Below are positions 22,387 to 30,889 of a stretch of DNA of 64,000 bases, in pieces. Each line of letters starts with the position of its first letter. Position 1 is the first letter of the stretch. Where the stretch lies: assembly GCF_014884995.1 (NCBI RefSeq), contig NZ_JABMII010000006.1:1-64000 (forward strand). The letters run 5' to 3'. Under the pieces are notes generated by a model. The model had not been told where the DNA came from. It did no database searches and saw only the letters and a program-made list of their open reading frames with translations. A program made the position numbers and the translations under genes. This DNA is from Spirabiliibacterium pneumoniae. Its GTDB lineage: Bacteria > Pseudomonadota > Gammaproteobacteria > Enterobacterales > Pasteurellaceae.

Positions 22387-22970
22387 GCTTTGTCCTCATC
22401 TATGCGGCTGGCGACCGCACTTTGTTGATTTTTGTACTTCGCATTAGGACGATGGTTATAAGGCCGCGCGGCCTCGCCGCTTAAAATTTCAAAGCTGAGT
22501 GCGCCGATCACCATTTTCGGGCGCAGCGCCAGTGGCAATTTGCCTGAGTTATAAAACTCCAGCACAATTTTGCCCGACCAGCCTGGGTCAATCCGATGGG
22601 CAGTGACGTGCACCATCAAGCCTAAGCGTGCGAGCGATGAGCGCCCGTCCAACCAGCCGATCACATTGGCTGGCAAAGTGACTGATTCATAGGTGGTCGC
22701 CAATGCCAGTACGCCAGGGTGAAGGAAAAAGGCCTCGTCATCTTGCAGGATAATTTCATCGCTCATCACGCTGTCAAGCTGGCGAGAAACCGCCTCTTTT
22801 GGCCCACTTAAATCAATATAAGGCGCGCTATATTCGCGAAACACACGAAACGAATGCCCCAAGCGCACATCCACCGTAGCGCCGTTGATTTTATCGTTGT
22901 TTGGGCGCGGATCTAAACGAATAGTGCCGTTGTCTAAATAGGTCTCAATATCACGATCACATAATCTCAT
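22383..22970 (-). CDS. dcd: dCTP deaminase
   Basis: Converts dCTP to dUTP, the main route to dTTP in enteric-type bacteria. The 195 residues compare with 193 in E. coli. [20 protein letters not shown] contains the trimer nucleotide-binding site and [17 protein letters not shown] the catalytic Glu. It lies 11 bases after udk and overlaps asmA by ATGA-type coupling. Confidence 0.97.
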   Translation of the reverse strand: MRLCDRDIETYLDNGTIRLDPRPNNDKINGATVDVRLGHSFRVFREYSAPYIDLSGPKEAVSRQLDSVMSDEIILQDDEAFFLHPGVLALATTYESVTLPANVIGWLDGRSSLARLGLMVHVTAHRIDPGWSGKIVLEFYNSGKLPLALRPKMVIGALSFEILSGEAARPYNHRPNAKYKNQQSAVASRIDEDKA

Positions 22971-22981
22971 CGCCCACTCCT

Positions 22982-23632
22982 TTATTTTAAAATTTGCATA
23001 ATTTGTGCCTTAAGCATATTAATCGCAATGCGGTTTTTGCCACCGCGGGGCACAATCACATCGGCAAACTGTTTTGACGGCTGGATAAATTGTAAAAACA
23101 TCGGACGCACCGTTTTGCGGTATTGCGACACCACCGACTCCATCGAGCGCCCACGCTCTTGCATATCGCGCTGCAAGCGGCGAATAAAGCAAATATCCAG
23201 CGGCGCATCAACAAAAATTGAGGTGCTAATTTCATTGCGAATGCGCTCGTCGGTCAGCAGCAAAATGCCCTCTAGGATAATAATGCGTTTGGGTTTGAAG
23301 GTGTGCGTTTTGTGGGTACGGGTGTGCTCCACATAATCGTATTCTGGCACTTCAATGGCGTGGCCAGCTTTAAGCTGCTGCAAATGGTGTACTAGCAGGT
23401 CATGATCCATTGAGCTTGGGTGATCATAATTGGTTTGAATGCGCTGCTCAAAGGTGAGATGACTTTGATCTTTATAGTATGAATCTTCGCTGATAATGCC
23501 AATTTGGTCATCACCGCCAAATTCTTCACACAGCTCTTTATGAATGGTGGAAGCAATCAGGCTTTTGCCCGAAGCCGAAGCGCCAGCAATGGCAATAATA
23601 ACAGGTTTGTTTGGCATAATTGAATCGGTCAT
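22982..23632 (-). CDS. udk: Uridine/cytidine kinase
   Basis: Pyrimidine salvage kinase making UMP and CMP. The ATG at 23632 gives 216 residues (E. coli 213). A longer reading to 23833 would run into the end of rsmC and lacks similarity. The P-loop GASASGKS is at about 17-24, with [10 protein letters not shown] and [12 protein letters not shown] following. It is the first gene of udk-dcd-asmA. Confidence 0.96.
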   Translation of the reverse strand: MTDSIMPNKPVIIAIAGASASGKSLIASTIHKELCEEFGGDDQIGIISEDSYYKDQSHLTFEQRIQTNYDHPSSMDHDLLVHHLQQLKAGHAIEVPEYDYVEHTRTHKTHTFKPKRIIILEGILLLTDERIRNEISTSIFVDAPLDICFIRRLQRDMQERGRSMESVVSQYRKTVRPMFLQFIQPSKQFADVIVPRGGKNRIAINMLKAQIMQILK

Positions 23633-23678
23633 AATGGTTTCCTGCAACACGTTTTGCAAATTATAGCAAGTTTCACCC

Positions 23679-24677
23679 TTAGGCAAAAGCGCGATAGACT
23701 TTGAACTTACTACTTTGCGCCAGCACTTCCACTCGCCCAAAGGCACGCGCGAGCATGTCGGGGTACGGCAAAAAGGCATTAGCCACCAGCCGCAACTCAC
23801 CGCCTGAATACAAATGGGCTTTGCTTTGCGCAATCAACCGCTCGGTGGCAGCATACGCCGTGTCAACCCCATCATGAAACGGTGGGTTGGAGATGATTAA
23901 ATTAAATTTGCCTTCAATATGCGAGAACACGTCACTGGCCACCACCTCGCCATGCAGGCCGTTTTCTACCAAGGTACGCTGGCTTGAGGCAATCGCCATG
24001 GCGTGAATATCACTTTGCACCAATTCAATGGCGGGGTTTTTCTGCTTAATATACGCGCCAATCACGCCCGCCCCGCAGCCCACGTCCAACACGCGCCCTT
24101 TGACCGCACTTTGCAAGGTGGAGAGCAAAAGTGCGGTGCCCGCGTCCAATTCACCAGCGCTGAACACCCCAGGCAAGCTAAATAGGCGCAACCCCGCAAG
24201 GTTTGCTGGCGTGTAACAACGCCAATAACCATCTAACGAAAACGTTGGCACGCGCTCAAGGGTGAAATGATAAAGCCCACAGCGGCGGGCGGAATCTATT
24301 TTTTGAACAGCGCCGAACGGGGCTAATAAACTTTCCACAGAGCGCACGCCCGCGCGATTTTCCCCCACAATCAGCACGCGCTGGCCAACATCAGCCAAGC
24401 TGAGCAAATGCGTCAATTCAAAGCGCACTTCTTGCTTATTTTTGCCCCAATAGTAAACCAACACCTCAGCCTGCCATTGCGCTGGCAATCCAAAATGCAC
24501 ATTGGGCAATGTGCTGGCTTGATGAACATAGTCAAAATACACACTGCTGAGTGAAACCGCACTTTGACTAATTTGCTGACAAGGAAAATCATCTCGCACA
24601 AAACCAGCAAAATGCAGCGATTTGCCCGCGAGCAAATCACGGTGACGGGTGAGCACTTGGCTTTCAACACTTAACAC
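23679..24677 (-). CDS. rsmC: 16S rRNA m2G1207 methyltransferase RsmC
   Basis: Methylates G1207 of 16S rRNA in the 30S subunit using SAM. The 332 residues (E. coli 343) form a duplicated fold. The degenerate N-terminal half is followed by the active C-terminal domain with DVGCGAG (198-204) and the catalytic NPPF (264-267). It is divergent from holD-rimI, as in E. coli. Confidence 0.94.
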   Translation of the reverse strand: MLSVESQVLTRHRDLLAGKSLHFAGFVRDDFPCQQISQSAVSLSSVYFDYVHQASTLPNVHFGLPAQWQAEVLVYYWGKNKQEVRFELTHLLSLADVGQRVLIVGENRAGVRSVESLLAPFGAVQKIDSARRCGLYHFTLERVPTFSLDGYWRCYTPANLAGLRLFSLPGVFSAGELDAGTALLLSTLQSAVKGRVLDVGCGAGVIGAYIKQKNPAIELVQSDIHAMAIASSQRTLVENGLHGEVVASDVFSHIEGKFNLIISNPPFHDGVDTAYAATERLIAQSKAHLYSGGELRLVANAFLPYPDMLARAFGRVEVLAQSSKFKVYRAFA

Positions 24678-24754
24678 TACAAATCCTATTCGTTATACGC
24701 TAAAATGGCGCCATTATAGCGCATTCTTGCAAAAACTTACATTCAAGGGGCAAT

Positions 24755-25180
24755 ATGTCACGCCAGCAGCAACTTTTGGCTCAAATGGGCATCACCACTT
24801 GGCAAATCCGTCGTCCACAGGTCTTTCAAGGGGCGAGTTTGTTGCAGCTCGGTGCACAGGTGAAATTGCTGATTATTCAACCGAACCCTCAGCTGCCGCA
24901 TCCGCTGTTTGCAGATATTTTGCGTGCGTTGCATCTGCGCGCAGAACATTGCCATGTTGCCACCCCTGAACAATTGCCGCGCATCGCCTGCCAGCATCCG
25001 CTCTCACTTTGGTTTGTCGGCACCCCTGCCGTTGCCCCCGCATTTAACGCACACTGTGTGGCAAGCCAGCTCACTTTGCCTGATTGGGCGCAGCTGAAAG
25101 CCAGCGCGCAGGCCAAGCGTGCGCTGTGGCACGACTTGCAAACCAGCTCGCTGCTAGAAGAGCAAACCAATGACCATTAG
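24755..25180 (+). CDS. holD: DNA polymerase III psi subunit
   Basis: Links the clamp loader to SSB through the chi subunit. The 141 residues (E. coli 137) start SRQQQLLAQMGITTWQIRRP, typical of HolD. The rest is poorly conserved, as usual for this family. It overlaps rimI by 11 bases and is preceded by an AAGGGG site. Position between rsmC and rimI confirms the name. Confidence 0.92.
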   Translation: MSRQQQLLAQMGITTWQIRRPQVFQGASLLQLGAQVKLLIIQPNPQLPHPLFADILRALHLRAEHCHVATPEQLPRIACQHPLSLWFVGTPAVAPAFNAHCVASQLTLPDWAQLKASAQAKRALWHDLQTSSLLEEQTNDH

Positions 25181-25610
25181 CCCTGTCACGCAAGCCGATT
25201 TCACCGCACTTTATGCCATTGAATGCGCCGCCCACGCCGTGCCGTGGTCGTTTGGCACGCTGTGCAACAATCAAGGCGAGCATTATTGCAATTTAAAAAT
25301 CACCCACCAAGGCCACATCGCCGGCTTTGCCATCTGCCAAGTGGTGCTGGATGAGGCAACCCTGTTTAACCTTGCCATCGCACCAGAGTATCAACGCCAA
25401 GGCCTAGGCAAAGCATTGTTAAGCGCGTTGATGGAGAGCCTACGCGCGCAAGGGGTGGCCACACTTTGGCTTGAGGTGCGCCAGTCAAACCAACGCGCCC
25501 AGCACCTTTACGACAAGCTCGGCTTTAATGAAGTCAGCCTGCGCAAGAACTACTATCCCACCGCCGATGGCAAACGAGAAAATGCCGTGATTATGGCGGC
25601 GTATTTATAA
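25170..25610 (+). CDS. rimI: Ribosomal protein S18-alanine N-acetyltransferase RimI
   Basis: GNAT acetyltransferase that acetylates the N-terminus of ribosomal protein S18. The 146 residues match E. coli (148). The acetyl-CoA loop QRQGLGKAL is at about 75-83, with LEVRQSNQRAQHLYDKLGF downstream. It overlaps the end of holD, so the two are translationally coupled. Confidence 0.94.
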   Translation: MTISPVTQADFTALYAIECAAHAVPWSFGTLCNNQGEHYCNLKITHQGHIAGFAICQVVLDEATLFNLAIAPEYQRQGLGKALLSALMESLRAQGVATLWLEVRQSNQRAQHLYDKLGFNEVSLRKNYYPTADGKRENAVIMAAYL

Positions 25611-25649
25611 AAAACCGCACTTTTAAAGTGCAGCCTAGTTGGCTTTTTT
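25611..25649 (+). terminator. Degenerate USS pair and small hairpin after rimI
   Basis: GCACTTT and AAAGTGC (25617-25623, 25625-25631) are the remains of a facing USS pair; only the first arm has the full core. A second small stem AGCC/GGCT followed by TTTTTT (25632-25649) could terminate rimI and overlaps the yjdM stop codon. Confidence 0.4.
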
Positions 25650-25973
25650 CAAAAATTCCGATTTCAACATCATACTCACGCTGTCGATTTTGCAATCCAC
25701 ATTGTGATCACCGTCCACCAAGCGGATGTTTTTCGCCTTGCTGCCCTTTTTCAGCACCATCGACGAGCCTTTGACTTTGAGATCTTTAACCAAAATCACG
25801 CTGTCGCCGTCACTGAGCAAATTGCCGTTGGCGTCTTTCACGATCAAGGCGTCGTCATCGGCTGGCGCGTCATCAGGGTGCCACTCAAAACCGCAGCTTG
25901 GGCAAACGAGATGTACGCCGTCACTGTAAACGTATTCGCCCTGACACTGCGGGCAGTTAGGTAAACTTTCCAT
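25635..25973 (-). CDS. yjdM: Zinc-ribbon protein YjdM (PhnA family)
   Basis: Small protein of 112 residues with a four-Cys zinc ribbon (Cys 7, 10, 24, 27) and a C-terminal PhnA domain ([23 protein letters not shown]). It was once called alkylphosphonate uptake protein, but phosphonate use is not supported for the family and no phn genes are nearby. The function is unknown. A good ribosome-binding site (AAGGAG) precedes the ATG. Confidence 0.9.
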   Translation of the reverse strand: MESLPNCPQCQGEYVYSDGVHLVCPSCGFEWHPDDAPADDDALIVKDANGNLLSDGDSVILVKDLKVKGSSMVLKKGSKAKNIRLVDGDHNVDCKIDSVSMMLKSEFLKKAN

Positions 25974-25982
25974 ATCACTCCT

Positions 25983-26014
25983 TAAAAAAAACGCACTGCC
26001 AACGCAGTGCGTTT
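25983..26014 (-). terminator. grxA intrinsic terminator
   Basis: The stem ACGCACTGC (25991-25999) and GCAGTGCGT (26004-26012) has a CAAC loop and is followed on the minus strand by eight T residues. Its end lies just before the yjdM ribosome-binding site. Confidence 0.9.
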
Positions 26015-26030
26015 CTAAACAAAAGTGCGG

Positions 26031-26294
26031 TTACGCCACCACACCAAATTTTTCTTTCACAAAGGCTTCAAAGTCAGTGCAGCCGCCGATGGGTTGCTCG
26101 TCAACAAAGATTTGTGGCACGGTTTCAACGGGTTTGCCAACGGATTTGGATAAATCCGCTTTGCTGATGCCTTCAGCAATGATGTCGATATAACGATAGC
26201 TAAAATCCTCTTGGCTTTTTTCCAATTTTTCCGCCAATTCTTTTGCGCGCACGCAATATGGACAACCTGGGCGACCAAAAATAACAACAAACAT
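26031..26294 (-). CDS. grxA: Glutaredoxin 1
   Basis: Glutathione-dependent thiol reductase that reduces ribonucleotide reductase and protein disulfides. The 87 residues (E. coli 85) carry the redox motif CPYC (11-14), and the GrxA-type TVPQIFVDEQPIGGCTDFEAF follows. It is divergent from rimK, a pairing that recalls the grxA-nfsA-rimK region of E. coli. Confidence 0.96.
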   Translation of the reverse strand: MFVVIFGRPGCPYCVRAKELAEKLEKSQEDFSYRYIDIIAEGISKADLSKSVGKPVETVPQIFVDEQPIGGCTDFEAFVKEKFGVVA

Positions 26295-26422
26295 ACTAGC
26301 TCCTTAAAAAGTGATTTAAACTCCTTTATTTTAACTGAAATTGGCTTAAAATCGAAAAGTTTTTTCCCATTGCCGTAATTGGTGTAACATATCAGCTAAA
26401 CTAAACCGATGTAACAAAAAAG

Positions 26423-27325
26423 ATGAAATTATTAATGCTCTGTCGTGAGCCTCGCCTTTATAGCTGTCAGCGCCTACTGGAGGCGGCTGAAAGTGGCGGC
26501 CATCAATTAGATATTTTAGACCCAAATCGCTTTGCGCTAAAAATCGAAGGCGAGCAAGTTCATTTTTATTATCAAGCCAAATACAAAGATCCCGCCTTGC
26601 CACTCGAAAACTACGATGCTGTAATCCCACGCTTTGGCGCTAGTAGTACTAAAATGGGCTGTGCGGTGCTCAACCATTTTCAAGCCCAAGGTGTGCCTTG
26701 CCTTAATAGCGCGCAGGCTTTTTTGAATGCGCGTGACAAATGGCACAGCCTACTGATGTTACAACAACACAACATCCCTGTACCCAACAGCTTGCTCGCA
26801 GGTAATGAGTTTGAAGGCAAATTGGCACTGGATTTCATCCAAAGCCCGACTATTTTAAAAACCCTTTCTGGCGCGCAAGGCATTGGCGTGATGTTGGCAG
26901 AAAAAAAGCAAAGTGCGGTCAGCATTTTAGAAACCCTCAATGGCGCAGGCATTCCCACATTGTTGCAAGATTTCATCAGTGAGGCACAAGGTGCGGATCT
27001 TCGCTGTTTTGTGATTGACAACCGCATTGTCGCGAGCATGAAGCGCAGCGGACAAGATGGCGAATTTCGTGCCAATGCCCACCGTGGTGGCCAAGCCTGC
27101 GAGATAGCACTCAGTGCCAAAGAGCGAGACATTGCCCTACGCGCGACCAATGTGCTCGGTCTTGATGTAGCTGGCGTCGATTTGATTCGCTCCGCCAACG
27201 GGCCATTGGTGCTAGAAGTCAATGCCAGCCCTGGGCTTGAAACTATCGAAAAAGTGAGCAAAATCGACATTGCACTGCAAATGATCGTTGCACTAGAAAA
27301 ACGCGTAGCACAAAAAATAGATTAA
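26423..27325 (+). CDS. rimK: ATP-grasp ligase RimK (S6 glutamylation)
   Basis: Adds glutamate residues to the C-terminus of ribosomal protein S6 and can make poly-alpha-glutamate. The 300 residues match E. coli (300). ATP-grasp marks are [32 protein letters not shown] and [15 protein letters not shown]. The start [18 protein letters not shown] aligns with the family start. Confidence 0.94.
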   Translation: MKLLMLCREPRLYSCQRLLEAAESGGHQLDILDPNRFALKIEGEQVHFYYQAKYKDPALPLENYDAVIPRFGASSTKMGCAVLNHFQAQGVPCLNSAQAFLNARDKWHSLLMLQQHNIPVPNSLLAGNEFEGKLALDFIQSPTILKTLSGAQGIGVMLAEKKQSAVSILETLNGAGIPTLLQDFISEAQGADLRCFVIDNRIVASMKRSGQDGEFRANAHRGGQACEIALSAKERDIALRATNVLGLDVAGVDLIRSANGPLVLEVNASPGLETIEKVSKIDIALQMIVALEKRVAQKID

Positions 27326-27399
27326 GCCCACACTTTTGATCTGCGCGCATTGCAGCGCAGCTGAAAATTGAGTAAGGTTAAAATAAAAAGGATGACACT

Positions 27400-27945
27400 A
27401 TGATTATTTATCTTCACGGATTTGACTCTAGCAGCCCAGGCAATCATGAAAAAATCATGCAATTGAAATTCATTGACCCTGACGTGCGTTTTGTCAATTA
27501 CAGCACACTCCACCCGCGCCACGATATGCAATTTTTGCTTAACGAAGTGCATAAATTAGTCACTGAAAGCCAAGATGAATCTCCACTAATATGCGGCGTA
27601 GGCTTAGGTGGCTACTGGGCTGAACGCATCGGCTTTTTGTGCAACATCAAGCAAGCGCTGTTCAACCCCAACCTCTACCCGCAGGAAAATATGCAAGGCA
27701 AAATCGATCGCCCTGAAGAGTACGAAGACATCAAAACAAAATGCGTGAGCCAATTTCGCGAGAAAAACCGCCACAACTGTATCGTCTTTCTCTCTACTCA
27801 CGACGGCGTGCTCGACTCCAACCGCACTTTTGAGGCCCTCTCGCCCTACTACCCTATCGTGTGGGACGAACACGAAACCCACAAATTCGCCAAAATCTCG
27901 CAACACCTACAACGCATCGCAAAATTTAAAAAAGGCGAAGAATAA
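27400..27945 (+). CDS. ycfP: YcfP-family (UPF0227) predicted esterase
   Basis: A protein of 181 residues with an alpha/beta-hydrolase fold, starting [18 protein letters not shown]. The [14 protein letters not shown] segment is a degenerate nucleophile elbow in which the usual Ser is Gly, as in the family. No substrate is known. An AAAGGA site precedes the ATG, and a USS-pair terminator follows at once. Confidence 0.85.
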   Translation: MIIYLHGFDSSSPGNHEKIMQLKFIDPDVRFVNYSTLHPRHDMQFLLNEVHKLVTESQDESPLICGVGLGGYWAERIGFLCNIKQALFNPNLYPQENMQGKIDRPEEYEDIKTKCVSQFREKNRHNCIVFLSTHDGVLDSNRTFEALSPYYPIVWDEHETHKFAKISQHLQRIAKFKKGEE

Positions 27946-27976
27946 AAAAAAAGTGCGGTTAAACCGCACTTTTTTT
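27944..27976. terminator. Bidirectional USS-pair terminator (ycfP / DUF2628 gene)
   Basis: AAGTGCGGTT and AACCGCACTT (27951-27960, 27962-27971) are flanked by a run of A before and T after. The hairpin thus terminates both convergent genes. The DUF2628 stop codon overlaps its edge. Confidence 0.88.
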
Positions 27977-28346
27977 AATGTAATTCGCCCTTATTTTTTA
28001 CATACTGTGCTATCGCTAACGTCGGATTATTGGCCATAATAATTTGCTGTTGAGTAAAACCTTTCCCTAACAAATTTGCTTCTCGCCATTCATTACCTTT
28101 AACCCCGATAAAGATCCATAACGCTATATTGACGATAAATATCACCAATAATAACGACTCATTTTCGGTTGATTGTAATATGATACTGATGATTATTGAT
28201 GCCGTTAAAAATCCAGCACCTATTAGCCATAATTTTTTCACAAAAGCCCAAATCCAAGTAAAAATAAAGGCAGACCATGACCAACCCTGTTTCACTGCTT
28301 CAATTTCACCTGTAAGCGTATTCTCATAAATTTTAAATTGTTTCAT
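27975..28346 (-). CDS. DUF2628 membrane protein
   Basis: Protein of 123 residues from the ATG at 28346, which has AAAGGGA upstream. It starts MKQFKIYENTLTGEIEAVKQ and shows the DUF2628 signature GWSWSAFIFTWIWAFVKKLW. Two or three hydrophobic helices follow (about 22-45, 47-75, 75-92) and a short cytoplasmic tail. The function is unknown. The gene is richer in A and T than its neighbours and contains no USS, so it may have been gained. Confidence 0.75.
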   Translation of the reverse strand: MKQFKIYENTLTGEIEAVKQGWSWSAFIFTWIWAFVKKLWLIGAGFLTASIIISIILQSTENESLLLVIFIVNIALWIFIGVKGNEWREANLLGKGFTQQQIIMANNPTLAIAQYVKNKGELH

Positions 28347-28415
28347 AAAGATCCCTTTAGACGATAAAGAATAAAAAAGACTTGACATATTGACACTAAA
28401 GTCGGTTAATTTTAC

Positions 28416-28441
28416 AGCACAAGCACTTCTTGTGCTTTTTT
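28416..28441 (+). terminator. Orphan plus-strand hairpin with T run
   Basis: AGCACAAG (28416-28423) and CTTGTGCT (28429-28436) enclose a 5-base loop and are followed on the plus strand by TTTTTAT. Both flanking genes are on the minus strand, so no gene clearly ends here. On the minus strand the same hairpin follows the yaeR stop but lacks a T run. Confidence 0.6.
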
Positions 28442-28829
28442 ATAACTGATAAAGTTCTAATGGGAGATTGTCAGGATCTTTGAAAAAGGTGTAGGCACGG
28501 CCTGTGATGGGATCGATGCGAATAGGCTCGCAGGCAACACCTTGAGTGGTGAGGTAGCTGACCGCACTTTGGATATTGTCAACTTTGAAAGCAAGGTGGC
28601 GCAAGCCACAGGCTTCTGGTTGATCTGGTCGCTTGGGTGGATTTGGGAAAGAGAAAAGTTCGATTTGCACGCCGTCGGCCAAGGCTAGGTCAAGCTTGTA
28701 GCTGTCGCGCTCGGCGCGGTAGGTTTCATGAATAATGCGCGCGCCTAGGATCTCAGTGTAAAAGGCTTTGGATTTCGCGTAGTTGGAGGCGATGATAGCG
28801 ATGTGGTGCACGCCACAGAGCAATGCCAT
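28440..28829 (-). CDS. yaeR: VOC-family (glyoxalase-like) protein YaeR
   Basis: Metal-binding VOC protein, 129 residues like E. coli YaeR. The ATG at 28829 overlaps the stop of the upstream gene (TAATG). Metal ligands are suggested by VHHIAIIAS near the N-terminus, IELFSFP, GLRHLAFKVD and the terminal LPLELYQL. It is related to glyoxalase I, but substrate and activity are unknown. It is coupled to the NlpC lipoprotein gene. Confidence 0.85.
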   Translation of the reverse strand: MALLCGVHHIAIIASNYAKSKAFYTEILGARIIHETYRAERDSYKLDLALADGVQIELFSFPNPPKRPDQPEACGLRHLAFKVDNIQSAVSYLTTQGVACEPIRIDPITGRAYTFFKDPDNLPLELYQL

Positions 28830-29323
28830 TAATTCACCACACGACGGGCTTGAGAATAGTTTCTTGCCCAATAGCCACTTTCAATGGAGCTAGTGGTAAC
28901 ACCTTCGCTAGTGCTAGCATGAATAAAATCTCCGTTACCAATATAAATGCCAACGTGGCGGTTGCGACGGAAGAAGATCAGGTCACCAGGTTGCAAGTCC
29001 GCTTTGTTAATACGTTTACCGACATAGCGCTGCTCGGAGGTGGTGCGCGGCAAGGAAACGCCAAACACATTAGCAAACGCACGGGAAACAAACGCCGAAC
29101 AGTCAATGCCTCGCTTGCTATTTCCGCCTAAACGATAACGAACACCGTCCCATTTGCGATAAAAGTTTTGCAACTGCAAAAACGCCATGAAATCGCCTTT
29201 GGCGGACATGTTCGCGGGGGTATTGGTGCGATATTGTACATTTTGCGTGCCCTGCTGTTGCACACTGGTACACGCACTTGCGAGCACGACAGTAAAAGCA
29301 AGCGTCAGCCATTTTTGCCACAT
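28829..29323 (-). CDS. NlpC/P60 lipoprotein, peptidoglycan endopeptidase
   Basis: Secreted lipoprotein of 164 residues with a lipobox ending at Cys 18 (LASAC). The NlpC/P60 domain (about 50-164) has the catalytic Cys 75 (GIDCSAF), His 123 (RHVGIYIG) and His 135 (FIHAS). It resembles MepS/Spr, which cleaves peptidoglycan cross-links, though NlpC itself is equally possible. The residue after the Cys is Thr, which predicts outer-membrane sorting. Confidence 0.9.
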   Translation of the reverse strand: MWQKWLTLAFTVVLASACTSVQQQGTQNVQYRTNTPANMSAKGDFMAFLQLQNFYRKWDGVRYRLGGNSKRGIDCSAFVSRAFANVFGVSLPRTTSEQRYVGKRINKADLQPGDLIFFRRNRHVGIYIGNGDFIHASTSEGVTTSSIESGYWARNYSQARRVVN

Positions 29324-29406
29324 GATTGCTTATCTCTTTGAATTGGATTACGGAATTTGGCTATTGTATAGTATTTCGTCCATGGTTGCCAGCCGACACT
29401 GCACTT

Positions 29407-30249
29407 TTATTGTTGCAAACTGCGCAGCCAATCAATTTCTGCCGCCCAATTGTCAGACTCAATGGTTTCTAAAATCAACGGCATATCATCAAAGTGCGGT
29501 TGGTTCATAATAAACTCAAACACCGCTGAGCCCAATAGTCCTTGTTGCAAGCAGTGATGGCGATCGACACGGCTGCCCAGCGTCGTTTTGCTGCCGTTAA
29601 GGTGCATCCCGCGCAGGTACTTAAAGCCGACAATGCGATCGAACTCATCAAACACCTGTTGGCAGCCTTGTGGCGTTGAAATGTCATAGCCGCTGGCGAA
29701 CAAGTGGCAGGTGTCAAGACACACGCCCACACGAGATTGATCCTCGACCTGAGAAATAATCTCGGCCAAGTGTTCAAACTGGCAACCTACATTCGAACCT
29801 TGCCCTGCGGTATTTTCAATCACCGCCACCACATTCTCTACGCGTGCATGCGCCCAGTTGATCGAGTCGGCAACCTTGCGCAGACAGGCTTGTTCACTGA
29901 TTTGACGCAAATGGCTGCCAGGGTGAAAGTTGAGCAGGCTTAAGCCCAATTGCTGGCAGCGCTGCATTTCATCTAAAAACGCCTGGCGGGATTTTTCCAG
30001 TGCCACATCATCTGGATGCCCTAAATTAATCAAATAACTATCGTGGGGCAGCACGTGCTGTGGGCTGATGTTGGCGTTGGCCAACCGCACTTTGAACGCG
30101 TTAATGCTTTGCTCACTTAACGGTTTTGCCACCCATTGACGCTGATTTTTGGTAAATAACGCAAACGCATTCGCACCAATCGTTTGTGCATTAGTCACGG
30201 CATTTTCCACACCGCCTGCCGCACTGACATGTGCGCCAATATATTTCAT
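29407..30249 (-). CDS. nfo: Endonuclease IV
   Basis: AP endonuclease of base excision repair that cuts at abasic sites with a tri-zinc centre. The 280 residues (E. coli 285) start [18 protein letters not shown]. Metal-site segments [39 protein letters not shown] and [17 protein letters not shown] are represented (here MHLNGSK). It is divergent from ycdY. Confidence 0.96.
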   Translation of the reverse strand: MKYIGAHVSAAGGVENAVTNAQTIGANAFALFTKNQRQWVAKPLSEQSINAFKVRLANANISPQHVLPHDSYLINLGHPDDVALEKSRQAFLDEMQRCQQLGLSLLNFHPGSHLRQISEQACLRKVADSINWAHARVENVVAVIENTAGQGSNVGCQFEHLAEIISQVEDQSRVGVCLDTCHLFASGYDISTPQGCQQVFDEFDRIVGFKYLRGMHLNGSKTTLGSRVDRHHCLQQGLLGSAVFEFIMNQPHFDDMPLILETIESDNWAAEIDWLRSLQQ

Positions 30250-30329
30250 AGGATGTCCTTACCTGCCCATATAAAGTTGTGATACTATCAAAAACTAAGC
30301 CGCTGACCAACACAAGGAATTCTATTGCA

Positions 30330-30878
30330 ATGAATGATTTTTCCATGCTAACTCGCCTATTTGGCAATTTGTTTTATCGCGCACCACAAGACGAAGTGCT
30401 CTCCGGGGTTATCGATTGGCTTAATCATGGGCAACTGACCGCACTTTGGGCATTAACACTTGATGCGCAAAGTGAGCAAGCGCTAACCTTATTAAGCCAA
30501 ATAGACCGTGCAAAAATGCAACGTGCCTACGAACACTTATTTGGCGAAAATGGTGTTGTTTCTTGCAAGATCAGTGATTATAACGACACATTGCCTGAAT
30601 TTATTCAATTCCGTCAAGTGCGTGGACTGCCCGATATCGCCGATCCTGATCACATCGCTCATTTACTGCTCAGCGCCTCGTGGCTGGAAGATCATGTGGA
30701 TAGCCTGCAAGCGCAACAACAGCTTTTTTCAGATTTCCTACTGCCCACCATGAAACCATTTTTAGGTCAAGTGGAGGCGCACGATCAAGGCTATTACCAA
30801 GCCTTAGCGCGGCTGTGTCGTGATAGTTTATCGGCGATGTCAGACGAGCTAGAAGAAGAAAGTGAAAGTGCGGTTTAA
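30330..30878 (+). CDS. ycdY: TorD-family chaperone YcdY
   Basis: Redox-enzyme maturation-type chaperone, 182 residues from the ATG at 30330 (AAGGAA upstream). It matches E. coli YcdY in MNDFSMLTRLFGNLFYR, HIAHLLLSASWLEDHV and FLGQVEAHDQGYY. E. coli YcdY activates the zinc phosphatase YcdX; ycdX is not nearby here. The C-terminus is ESESAV, the last residues and the stop being encoded by a USS palindrome shared with yccS. Confidence 0.88.
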   Translation: MNDFSMLTRLFGNLFYRAPQDEVLSGVIDWLNHGQLTALWALTLDAQSEQALTLLSQIDRAKMQRAYEHLFGENGVVSCKISDYNDTLPEFIQFRQVRGLPDIADPDHIAHLLLSASWLEDHVDSLQAQQQLFSDFLLPTMKPFLGQVEAHDQGYYQALARLCRDSLSAMSDELEEESESAV

Positions 30879-30889
30879 ACCGCACTTTC
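30864..30889. repeat. USS palindrome containing two convergent stop codons
   Basis: A perfect 26-base palindrome is made of two facing USS cores: GAAAGTGCGGTTT (30864-30876) and its complement (30877-30889). The ycdY stop (30876-30878) and the yccS stop (30875-30877) both fall at its centre. Both proteins therefore end in Glu-Ser-Ala-Val. There is no T run, so intrinsic termination is doubtful. Confidence 0.9.

Noticed and set aside
26680-27270. Minus-strand open frame of 196 codons over rimK
   Set aside because: It is the mirror of a conserved ATP-grasp gene, low-complexity in composition and without a start signal.
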